A stretch of 64,000 nucleotides of DNA, taken from assembly GCA_963693305.1 (NCBI GenBank), contig OY855905.1, positions 43,573,395 through 43,637,394 of the forward strand, read 5' to 3'. Position 1 is the stretch's first letter, and each line of letters opens with the position of its first letter. The position numbers and the translations under genes were made by a program. Positions 43,926-54,960 of the stretch are shown here, in pieces. Below the pieces are notes generated by a model. The model saw only the letters and a program-made list of their open reading frames with translations, had not been told where the DNA came from and ran no database searches. Source of the DNA: Meandrina meandrites. Its lineage: Eukaryota > Cnidaria > Anthozoa > Scleractinia > Meandrinidae.

Positions 43926-44910
43926 GTGCATGACTGAACATTTTTTGAGAACCCCTTGCAATTTAAGGCACATCAGAGAGAATTTGATGAAGGATTTAAA
44001 TGTTGTTTTCTGTTCTCAAATATCTGTATTTGTTCCATTAAAAATGTGCAAATTAGGGGACTGATGATGCCATTTACTCTACTCAATTTTATGTCAAGTA
44101 TAAAAATAGAGCTGCAGAGACCAGTAAAAGTTGGCAGACTAATAGTTCTACAGCTGATACACAGTTATTATATGAATTTTCAGCTTGGAAAAATGAAACC
44201 AGGCCAAGACATCTACTTACCCAATAATATTATGTTTTCCAGATCATGCATATGAGGCATCATTGGCAAATCTCAAAATGAAAGGCCAAAATTGGCCAGA
44301 AAAGCCAGTATGTTGCCATGGTAACAAAATTGTTAAGATCATGTTGTGGAACACAACTAGTAGCTGTTTTACTACAACAGTCAAACATTTCCAATACAAA
44401 TTGGTTGAGATATCTCTTTCTTTATATTTGATCAAAATTTCATCGAGTTTATGACATCATCACTTTGCTCATTTGAATATTTTAAAAGCTTAATCTCTGG
44501 AATGAAAAAAATATTTTTAAAACAGTCAACAGCATTTTTCTTCTCAAAGAGACTACTTGCTAATGTTTTGAAATGGCTTAAATATGACAGATGTGAATTT
44601 CATCACATGATGAGAATGAATCATTGAATTCTTGATGCTGGCATTGATAAAATGTATTATTGTTCAACTTGTAACTGATCATTCAGCTCACTCGGTGACT
44701 GACAGTGGTAACAACAACTGAATGGCAAAGTACATGTACTTGCTTTAAGCAAACCCATCCTTTTTCATTTTTTCTTAGTTTGAAATGCAACTAAAATATT
44801 TTTTGTACTTTACAGAAACAAGCAATTCACTTATACACACTATTAATTTTACTACCGATATTGATAACCAATAAAATTACTGTTAGTAGTAGCACAAATT
44901 TCTGGTACAG

Positions 44911-45086
44911 TCTTCATCGGTTGTGCACTTGTTTGTATGTTGGATCCACTCTACAATGGGAAGAAAATTCCAACAAATTCAGCTGTTACAACTGGAAACT
45001 ACCAAGACTTCAATAATCACTTTATCAAGACTGCTAAGATTTTTGGTGGTAGCCTGTTTGAAGCTCTGATCTGGGGATTGAAGCAG
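44911..45086 (+). other. Candidate isolated coding exon, family unknown
   Basis: Bounded by CTGGTACAG on the left and CAG|GTAAAT on the right, open throughout and with coding-like composition. The peptide runs FIGCALVCMLDPLYNGKKIP ... GNYQDFNNHFIKTAKIFGG ... SLFEALIWGLKQ, hydrophobic at the start. I do not recognise it and see no partner exon nearby, so it may belong to a plus-strand gene with distant exons, a pseudo-exon, or a transposon fragment. Confidence 0.3.
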
Positions 45087-45695
45087 GTAAATAGGCATAC
45101 AACAGTGAGCAAATGCGTAAGATTAACAAGAAAAGGAAAACAAGAAGACTATATCTAGATTGAGTGATTGGGAAAGTGGAGGGGTGGTGACCTCAGTCGT
45201 TTGCATTTCCACTTTGCCAGTTCCTCACAAACTGTTCTTGTATCAGGCTGTTTTGAAGTCAATATGGAACAGACAGATACAGGCTGTTTGTTGTTACTTT
45301 GTATTTTAGCATCCCTTCAAGTGGTAGAAGTAACACTCTTCGTTGCTTCAACAGGGAATAGTAAATAATAGGCCTAAGGTGGAAAAAATAACTGCCTGAA
45401 GACTTAACTTTTCCTGATTTTTCCGGCTTAAAGGCCATGTCTGGTTAACTCTTAAATTTCTTTATGACCCAAATTTTCTGCCAGTGACAACCAAAATTTT
45501 GCCTGAGTGTTTGAAATCTTGGCTACATCCCAGTTCACACTACAGAAAACAGAGCAGCGTGGGACCTACCAGTTTTGTAAACAGGGCTCTCAAGCTAGTA
45601 GCCAGGATTGATTCATACAGCTACTAGCAACAGCTGCAGTAAGTATTGAAGAGTTGGTAATGGATGTCTGGTTGGCAAGGATCCAAACCACTTAC

Positions 45696-48600
45696 CTCAT
45701 AACTTCATCTGGAATGTAGATGTAGTCCACAGGAACACGACTTGACAGAATACTTAGTGAGTTGACAAAACTGAGTTTCTGCCAAAAACTGGCACTAAAA
45801 GTCAAGGAAAGGAAAAAGGGGGGTGTTTAGTCTTGTGAAACTAATCTTGTCTGCAATAAGTAGACATGCATTCAAGAGTCACACAAGAAAATCTCACCAA
45901 ATACATTTTACAACTGGCACACAGATGTTCTTAAAAGATATTTACAAAATGTTCTCTGGCTAGAATTAAAAAGAAATTGAGATGTCAGCTGTCATTCTAC
46001 AGCTTCAATGGATAAAAATGGAATTCTTACTTGATCAGTGGCTTGGCAAGTGTAATCACCGCTTTGAGTCTAAAATTGGGATGCACGATGAACATCTTTT
46101 TCATTCTCTTCTTCAGGCTAAAAAAAGCAAAAGACAAAGAGGGTTTAAGAAGATAAGATTAGAACCAGCCTGCTCTTGTCACTATTGGCTAGCATCATAG
46201 GCAAGCAATGTGTGCAGACAGCTTGGTAGCTGTTAGTCCTTTTCACACATTGCGGGCCTGTGCCAGTCATTTTGTTTGACATTTGTCAAGTAATGTCATC
46301 TTCTTGTAGAAAAGATACCATAAGATATAAAAATTGTAGGATGTACCACATTCTCCCTAAAGCATGTGATACATCTGCTCGTTACTTAGCATTTGCTTTG
46401 AACTTCACTGCAGTGAACCAACATGCTACGTGTACTGACATGTGACCAATGGACCTCATAGCCTGATGAAGAATAGCAGTTAGCAACTCAGAGTGACTAC
46501 ATCATGAGAAAAACAAACAACCACATTAATTTTTAATGACATGTCCAATTTCTTACCCTCCTTCAATATACTGATAGAACCTCCTCATCCATGTAACAGA
46601 AGGCATGTTTTGTTGTCTTGTTCCACCATTCAGGTACACCAGGTAATATTCCTCATGGATGGCCAGAAGTTCTAATGTGCTTATAACATAACTACAAGAA
46701 AGAAAAAATAATTAGCAACCTCAAGCTATTTATTGCAGGATTTGTAACTGATAAGGCTGGACAGCAAAAGTAGGGCAGTAAACAAGGTAGAAGGGGGAAA
46801 GTGGAGTAAGAGGAATTAAGAGGAAAGGGTAAAGGTGGAACAAAGGACCAAATGGGGGCAAGCTTGTCCCCATTCAGTTCTTAAGGGTAAGGTACCCTTA
46901 AGGGAAAGGTTAGGGGTAATGTGGGAGAGAGAGTGGATGGAGAAAGTGAAAGGGAATGAAAGTGAGAGGACGCTGAAAGTGAAAGAGGGAAGAGAGCACA
47001 GAAGGGAAAAGGAGAAGGCCAGCAAACAAATGGACATTTCTTATTTACCTAAAAGCTGTGGAGACATTTTACACCTATGTAAGTTGAGGCATACTCACAA
47101 GAACAACTGCTCCATAAGGAAATCATAATTCTTTGTACTTCTATCTGGTAGGTAACAGGCAGCAATAACAACAATAGTCGCCTTAGTGTCACTGAAGTAA
47201 CCTGCAGTTAAAAAAAGGAAAAATTGCATAACTTTGTAGTTTGTGGTATTTTAAGTGGGCTTGTCCAAAGAAATCCACCACAAAGAGGTTGTGACTTCAA
47301 TTAGGACTACACGGTAGAGTACCTGGCACACAAAAGGTGGCAACTGGTGACCTCATGGTTAGAGGGGTTTTGGTACCCTTGCAGTGCATGTTTTATCTCC
47401 ACCCAGGAGAATGAATGGCTACCATAAATACCGGTAGCTGAAAAAATGCTACCTGAGAACTGCAATTATAATAGTATTATAGTGTAGTGTCTTTCTCAAG
47501 TACACCCTGGCCTGCAGAAACCCAGAATATGACACACCATTTCTAATAATTACCTCACTGCATCACTGACTTAACATTAGGCTTATAACACCAGCATTGC
47601 CTGGAACCTACTTCACACCCTACTGAAAGCCCTATACTAACTAGAGTTACACTTAAAATTATGTAAGCCTTTTACCTCCATGAGAGATGACTTTCATGTA
47701 AGGCTCCAGTAGTTTCAAATCCAGTATTTTGTCCCTGCCATTTACACTCACAGTATGCCAGCGGAACCTGTCACCATCTGAACCAACTTCCAGATGAGCA
47801 TCGACATCAGGGTCTTTTTTAGCTTCTTCTCCTTCAACTTGTTCATTGTCATCTTCTTCACCCTCTTCTCCAGTCTCACTTTCTTCATCTACCTCATACT
47901 CTTCTTCATTGAGTTCTGTTTCACTGTTATCACTGTCGTCTTCCTCTGGTTTGAAGTCAGTAAGAACGGGCTGAGGAAATGGTCTGATTTTCTTTGGAGC
48001 TGAGTAACTCCTTTGTCTTGGATTCTCTAAAAACGGTCAAAATAGCGAGTCAGTTTTGTTAAAAGCGACCACCACAAAGAAGCTAATTTGTTACTTCAGA
48101 GTACAATACTTCCAGTTAACAATCAACTATTGAGTGTTTCATTTGTCTTCCAACACAGCAAAACAGTTTCTCTTATTTACAGTCTAGAACCTTTTTCAAG
48201 GAAGGTCATTGGAAATTCTGAGGGGCTCCAAAGGGGTGGGTAAAGATGTTCTCTGGAAGAACACAATCCAGCCACAAGGCTGCCACACCATTATACATAA
48301 TTACAATTATCATTTTGTGTTTGTCAATTGCAAGTTATAATCAGGCTTTTAGCCAGGATTTTGAAAATGGGAGTCCAAATTCTTAGTGGGCCAAAGGCCC
48401 ACTGAACATGGCGCCGCAGGCGTCATGTTTCTAGGGGGGTCTGGGGGCATGCCCCCCCCCCCCCCCCCGCCCATAAAATTTTGAAAGATTAAAGCATCTT
48501 AGACATGATTTCCGTGATTCTGAGCAGCTGTAAATGTCTTTCAATTAAGCTATTAAACCGCTGTTTTCCTTGATAATTTTACAAAACTATCCTTTCCTCA

Positions 48601-51600
48601 ACTTACCTTGTTTAACATTGAATTATATTTGGGACAGAAACTCCAGTTGTTATGAACAGTGATTGAAATTGAAGTTGTCAAGCCACAAACTTACACGAAA
48701 GAACAGATATGCGTGGCTTTGTTGGTCGAACTGGATTCTGGTATACTTGGGAGTCAATATTATTGAAGAGCGGCTTTGCTTGTGAAATCGCTTTGCTCAA
48801 CTTTGATTCATGCGAACGGACAAAACAGTAAGGAAACTCGCTAAAAAGTGTAAATAGAGAAGAAAAACATGCCAGCAAGACTAAAACAACTTGAGAACAA
48901 AAAGGAATGTAAGTTTTTTTTTAATTTTAATTTATACACACTGTTTTGTTACATAAAGCACAGAAGTTCGTAAAATGCCGCCCAAAACAGGCCGTCGAAA
49001 ATCACCTATTTCTTAAAAGTGGCCGTCCTTTGGACGGCTGGACGGCCGCCTGGCTAAAAGCCTGGTTATAATCAAGTGGGTATGAGAATAGAGATCAATC
49101 CAGGTTGAAATTAAGACTAGTAACAGTGATGTGTGAATATGAGTTGAAAGTTAAATTTACCATCCTCAGCAATGACAGGACACAAGTCTTCAATAGATTG
49201 TGCCTTCTTTCTCATTCCCTGGAACTCAGAGTCATCATCATTCTCCTCGGCAATTGCAAGGAAGACTGGTGCCAGCAGTTCTGTCCCAGCAACTTCTGCA
49301 TGCTCATCAAATGATAGTTCTCGCAGCACTATTTTCTGTTTTTTATCTGACATTTAAAATAACAAAAACAGTCAATGCGGATTCCAAATCTTCTCAGTTT
49401 GTTAATCTGGATACCAGTGCATGCGAAAAACTGGCCATGGTGACCCTGGTCAGTAAGTTGCTCGCCAAAATTAACAGTGATGATTACAACAATGAGATGC
49501 CAGCAAGTGGGGTTCTGGAATTGACTATTCGTGCACCATTACACATTTGTACAGGGGGAAGGGCAGGGATGATTTGGGCTATTTTTCTAAACATGATTTT
49601 CTTCATTTATACTTTTTTGGAAGAAGAGATGATTTGGACTATTTTTCTGAGCACGATTTTGAAATCGCCTCTCTGAGTTTCTAGATTTCATTTTTTTCTG
49701 GGGGAACATGCCCCCAGACTCCCCAATGGAAAAGGGGTCTTACAGCCCAGTTGTGGTCACAGCCATCTTTTTGTTCCTTCCTTGGAAGCCACTTACATGT
49801 ATAACAAATGTTTTTGAAACCCCTGGATATATAAATACAATATGTCTTGGCTTAGTAAAAACACTAGTCTAAGATTAAAAGATGTCATATTGTATAGTTT
49901 TCACATGTGTTGCCAAAATTAATAAAAAAAGTTTTTGTGCTTCAGTTGCAAGAAAGGATATATAAGGCTGATTGAACACACTTTCACATAGTATTGACTA
50001 GGAGTAAGAATAACAAAAATATTTCTCCTCCAAGCTAGCTAAGCTTTTAACAGTTATTAGACTTCTGGTTACCATAAAAAGACTACTTGATTGTGGATTT
50101 CAATGGTCAAATAACAATTACACAGCAGATGTTTTCAAAGAAACAGGCCCACGTTACCACCGACAAAACTTCAAGTGGCTCAGCTGCCTGACTCGATGTT
50201 CATTATTTTGAAAAGATGGTGCATTCCCTTTACTGCAAACTTACATAAAACCTTCACAGTACTTAATATACTTAGTAGAAGGCAAATAATTTATTTTAAC
50301 TAATAAATATATATAATATATGATGTATGTCATAATCTCTCACATTTTTCCAAATTTTAATTTTTAATTTATTTATTTTCATTCTTGACTAGCTTTCAGA
50401 TCACTGAAAATTTCGCTAACCTGTATCCAATGAATGCAATTCGGCCAGTAGTCCACCACCCTCCCAATCACCAACTTCATGATCAAACTCCAATGACGTC
50501 TCCAAAGCACCAGTTAAACTGCTAGAAAAAATCTGCTCATCTTCTGAAAGCTCTTCTGTGTCTCTCACATACTCTATTTCAAAATCATCATCACTGCCTA
50601 TTGATGCAATGCCTCTGTTTGTTCCATTTTCTATACCTCTATTTATGGGACTGTGAGGTTTCCACATGTCATTATTTGTATTTGTACCCTGGATTCCCTG
50701 TTTGTCTTTTAAAGAGCAAGGTTTGTCTTGTATGCTTGTTCTGTCATGTGATGTACTATTGTTATTCAGTTTCATCTGTTCATTCTTCTCACCATATTTT
50801 GTTGCTATGGAAGTCGACAAATTTGCCAATGCTGACTTTACAATATCTGCAGCTAGAAATCCAATGTAATCCTGGATTGTGTCTGATTCTTTGAAGATTG
50901 GAAGAACATCCTGAATGCTTTTTTGATCTAGCACATTTTGTTTTTGCTTGGCATCAAATTTCTTGCTTCCATCTGATAGTTTCATTTCTTTGTTCTGAAA
51001 CCCAAAACAGGAATCATGTAATGATTCTGTGATGATACTGTGAACAAATCTATCACAGTTAGTCTTAAGCATGTCTAAGCCAAGATTGCTTAACTTTTTG
51101 GCCACTTTTGCCTTCTTTTCTTGCGGCTTCTGCTCACTTGCCCTGTCCTTAATACTTTCTGACCATTGTCCACTTAAAAGCTGAGAAATTAAATTATCTA
51201 TGAATTTCTCACAGTACTGCTCCAGGGCCAATATTTCACTCTCATTTAGTGACAGTCTTCCTTCTCTTAATCCAGCTCGCACTCCTGGATTTAAAGAACA
51301 GATCAGAGCTTCCTTGATTGTCATATTGGTAGCCTCTTCACAGATCTCATTCAACAAGTCTAAATCGGGAGAATTAATCTCCTCTGAATTCATTGTTCTG
51401 TCTGAAGTTTCCTTGTGTACTGTAACACCATTTCCCCAATGCTGTGAGTCTTGATCACCATTGGCAGAGGAAGCCATGTCTTCGTAAGCTGATTCACTAA
51501 AATCATGTGGCTCTTCACCAGATCTGATTACACTGTTATCCTCAGGTACATCTTCATCTTGCAGTTCTTCTGGCAGCAAATTTCTTCCACTGTGCTCTTG

Positions 51601-52142
51601 TTGTATCGTAGCATCCTTTAAATCAGAGTCTTCTTGAAAAGAGCCATAAGCAGTCTCCCATGTACTGTCTTTAGCAGAAGATATACCCAAACTCTCATTA
51701 TGCAAGGTCACTTGAAATGAATCTTCTAGCATACTTGCATCTTTTGTTGTCCCCTCCGCTATTAAACTGTCATTATCTGAAGTCACTGTAGCATTTATAT
51801 TTGACACTGCAGAGGTATACAGTGACTGTGACTCTTCTTCAAGATTTTCCTGAGTAGAATATTCTCTAAGTGAAAGGAACATTTGATCAGGTGATGAGCT
51901 TTGTTGATCTTGATTCAGTGCAGCAGTTTTGACCCCAGAGTTTAACACTGGTGACAAAGCAGCTGCTTGGTTTGGTAACTGCTTATCGGCAATTACCGTT
52001 TCTTCTTCAAAGAAAGGGGTGTCTTCTGTAGGCGTACTTGTTCTTTGGTTGCCATTCAACTCAGGTTCAGTATTTTGATCATCTGCCAGAGAAAATGACT
52101 CCATGCCTGTATCTTCTGTAGACTCCTCAGCATCATCCATGG
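45696..52142 (-). CDS. BNIP2: BNIP2-family protein with BCH (CRAL-TRIO-like) domain, 3' end unresolved
   Basis: BCH-domain proteins (BNIP2, caytaxin/ATCAY, PRUNE2) are cytoplasmic scaffolds acting on Rho GTPase signalling and kinesin-linked trafficking. Coding exons 5' to 3': 52140-50421, 49346-49161, 48026-47676, 47201-47099, 46691-46557, 46117-46031, 45794-45696; about 893 residues with consistent phases. The first exon (573 codons) is acidic and serine-rich with no domain I recognise. It is followed by KIVLRELSFDEHAEV, an acidic stretch of Glu/Asp, then the BCH domain (about 720-893): LLEPYMKVISHGG, IVVIAACYLPDRSTKNYDFL, LELLAIHEEYYLVYLNGG, KKMFIVHPNFRLKAVITLAK, RVPVDYIYIPDEVMR. The next codon after the last exon read is a stop if the intron is retained; the terminal exon was not found. 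PRUNE2/BMCC1 is the alternative because of the long N-terminus. Start ATG at 52140 lies 2 nt after an acceptor. Confidence 0.85.
48430..48470. repeat. CTGGGGGCATGCCCCC core with poly-C
   Basis: GGTCTGGGGGCATGCCCCC followed by a C run. The same palindromic core recurs near 5585-5604 (one extra AG), 49698-49718 and 55148-55166, each next to a GGGTCTGGGGG or CCAGACTCCCC wording. It is probably the fixed end or centre of one repeat family. Confidence 0.45.
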
Positions 52143-52596
52143 CTATGAGACAATATTTAAGGCTACATCTGATGTAAGATCAACTGAAAATTAATAATTA
52201 AAATTAACATTAATTAAATTTAACACAAGTGCAAACCAGTAAACTTGAGAAGTTAAATCTATGTGACCGCACAGGTACGGTTACGGACCTCTTATTTAAT
52301 TAAAAACTGTAAAGGACGTGTACTGCTGCCTAAGCAAGTTGCTGCAACAAGACATTTGTTCAGTGCACATATAGTGATTTTGAATGAGGGGGAATGAGAA
52401 CTAGTTTTTTAATTCAATATGGTGGACCAGCAAATCCATAAATGGCACTCTCATTGGTTATATTAACATTATGTTGCAGTCTGTGACTCATTTTGCTGCT
52501 GTTTGAATTCTGCAACTGATGGCAGCAACAAAATCTTTTGCAGTACCTAACAAAGATTTTTTACAAAAATTCACCATGTCAATTGAGGTAGATTCT

Positions 52597-52750
52597 GCAG
52601 TTCCAGAAAATATCCATACCCACCCCATGGAAGGTCAATGGAATTTCCGAGGGGGAAGTATGGGGCTTAACTGGAAATCCCAGAGGGGTGGGGGGATTTA
52701 AACAAAAAAAACCTTCCGTGAGAGGGGTATGGATTTTTTCTGGAACAACA
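52597..52750. mobile_element. Small hairpin element (about 150 bp)
   Basis: TTCCAGAAAATATCCATACC on the left and GGTATGGATTTTTTCTGGAA on the right form imperfect terminal inverted repeats. A fragment with related wording (GGTCATTGGAAATTCTGAGG ... TCTGGAAGAACA) is at 48205-48262. No clear target duplication. It lies in the 5' intron of the BNIP2-family gene. Confidence 0.5.
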
Positions 52751-53060
52751 CATTGTTGCAGCAACTCGTCCCATACATAACAATTATTATTATTATGTGC
52801 AATTTTTTTCAAACATGAAATCAGCTTTAAAATAGTCCTAGTCTCATGAATGCTGAAATACAGCATTTCCAGCAATAATAGCCACAACCCCCTTCCCTGA
52901 AATAAGCCCACATAATTAAGGTCTTTTGAACAAAAATCTGAATTGTTACAATTATATTACTTCATTATGCATTGAAAAATAATTTGCAAAATTTTATTAA
53001 TAACAGTAGCAGCTGGGGAAATTTTAAAGCGGTCAAACTTCATTCCAAATATTGGATATG

Positions 53061-53218
53061 TTGTGGTTTAAATTTTTCTCTGGTTTAAAATTTCTTATTA
53101 AACTAGTTTGATTTTATTTTTCATTGTCTCATCTTGATTATCATATTCTGGAACAAACGGAAATAAAAATCAAACTGGTTTGAAAAATTTTAAACCAAGG
53201 AAAAATTTAAACCACAAC
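53061..53218. mobile_element. 158-bp hairpin element
   Basis: TTGTGGTTTAAATTTTTC at the left and its complement GAAAAATTTAAACCACAA at the right; inner arms (GGTTTAAAATTTC / GAAAAATTTTAAACC, AAACTAGTTTGATTTT / AAAATCAAACTGGTTT) continue the inverted repeat. AT-rich foldback MITE, no convincing target duplication. Confidence 0.55.
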
Positions 53219-53219
53219 A

Positions 53220-54817
53220 GATACAACACAAATACAGTTTAGTCTTTAAATAACAGTTTTACTGCTTTATTCTAACTTTCTGTATCTCATTATTATTATG
53301 CTTAGCAGCATCTCAATAAATCCCAAATTTTGCAATATATATTTTCTAAACCCCTCAGTGATGAAGCTGTGAAAAAATTAATGTTTAGATCTCAAATATA
53401 ACATTTTTAATTAATTTTCACTTGATATTGCAACTGAAATGGTCCCATCACATCTTTTAAAAAGAAAATAAACACCTGGAATTTTGCTATTTCTGTATCA
53501 ATTTCCCTAACCAGACAAAAACATGATGACTAATTTTCAGATCATCTGATCCTCAACTGCAAATGGCTCAGAGAAAGATCTATGGGCAACACATTCCTAT
53601 CAAACATGCAATATTATTTACAGTTATATCACAACATTGTGTAACACCAACAAAAACAATAAAATATCTAAGTAGAAGATGCTGAGTCATTCTTAAAAAT
53701 AATTTATCAGGAAGTCATGAACATGAATAAAAATTGATAATTTATTAATAAATGCAGAAGTCTAAAAATCTTGGCAAGTAAATTCTCTTTAATCCAGCTA
53801 TTGTCAACAAAACCTGAATTAAATCTGCAGGCAGCAAGAATTAAAATATTGGCCCTTGCCAAATTGAAATGCATATTTTAGTTTTATAAATAATAAACAT
53901 ATTCAAAAACTACATCCTACACTTAACAAATTCAGTGATATCCAACACATCCATTGGTATGATTTCTTCTAAAGAAATTTGAAAAAGGTCTTATCAAAAA
54001 TTTATCATATATAGCTAGCAAACCGAACGTAATGTTTGGTCGCCATCAGCCGTTGATTAAAATATATCGAGCGTGAAACTCGACACTTCAAGCTTGACTG
54101 TTCTGCAAAGTAGAACTGCTTACAAAATGTACTTTAGGGGTGAAATCTAAAACGATAAAATGGTAAAAATGCCCGTCTCGGTCATCTTAACTATTTTAAT
54201 CCTATTGTAACAAGACGAGGCGTAGATAAAACAAGCCCAGACTGCTACATCAGTAGATATATATCGAAACGAAGTGAACAAAACATAATTAGCATGCAAG
54301 CTTTCTCTTTCAGTTTTGGCCTGCCTGCAAATCAAGCTTTCTATTTGTTTTCAGTTAGGTACGTAACCGACTGCCTTTTTGAAACCACACTCTCAAAATA
54401 AATATGAGCATGAATTCTCACTGCTACTTTTCCTAAAAAATTCTTATTTGCGAGCTTTTATAAGCTGTCAATTCAATATCAAGCTCTAGTCTTCCGCACA
54501 TAGGTTGAAAAGCTAAGGAACATCGCTCTGTAATATATTTTGATAGAGAAGCTTGCATGTTGAAAACAAAAGGCAGATGACTGGAGAACTTTCTCCACAG
54601 TACACAAGTCAACACACTGATTCAATTATACCTTTTGTAGAGCGAGAAGAATAAGTCAACTTCCTCCCTGTCGATTTTCTAGGAAGAAAGTTCATTCACT
54701 CCCGCCAAATATGACTTGAGCTTTGCTCAGCTTTGCACGGAAAGCACAAGCAAAAATTAACTCTGAAATGCGCGCATTTTCGAAACAGCTAATGATTTCG
54801 AGCAGGCGCAAACTTAC
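53220..54817. other. Upstream intron of the BNIP2-family gene
   Basis: AT-rich sequence between the coding exon at 52142 and the probable 5' UTR exon at 54818. No gene or repeat terminus recognised; the short minus-strand frames at 54147-54335 and 54433-54615 are unsupported. Confidence 0.35.
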
Positions 54818-54960
54818 CATATTTCTTGTTAACTTAGAAAGATGACAGAAGGTCTGTAATCATTGCACTCTCCACTTCAATGGCGAGAAAAATGTAAATA
54901 CTAATAAAATATTCAACAACACACCGGGAAATGTATTCCGAGCGGAGCGCCTTATGGGTT
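54818..54960 (-). other. Probable 5' UTR exon and promoter of the BNIP2-family gene
   Basis: On the minus strand AACAAGAAATATG is followed by GTAAGTTTGCG, a strong donor, and the next coding exon opens with the acceptor CTCATAG at 52143-52144, two bases before the start codon. A non-coding first exon ending at 54818 is therefore likely. Its 5' limit is not defined; about 54960 is a guess. Confidence 0.4.

Noticed and set aside
43551..43937. 128-codon open frame
   Set aside because: It spans a near-perfect palindrome and its two halves mirror each other; typical of a foldback element.
46816..47128. Charged and serine/phenylalanine-rich open frames on both strands
   Set aside because: Purine-rich low-complexity sequence in a BNIP2-family intron gives open frames on both strands.
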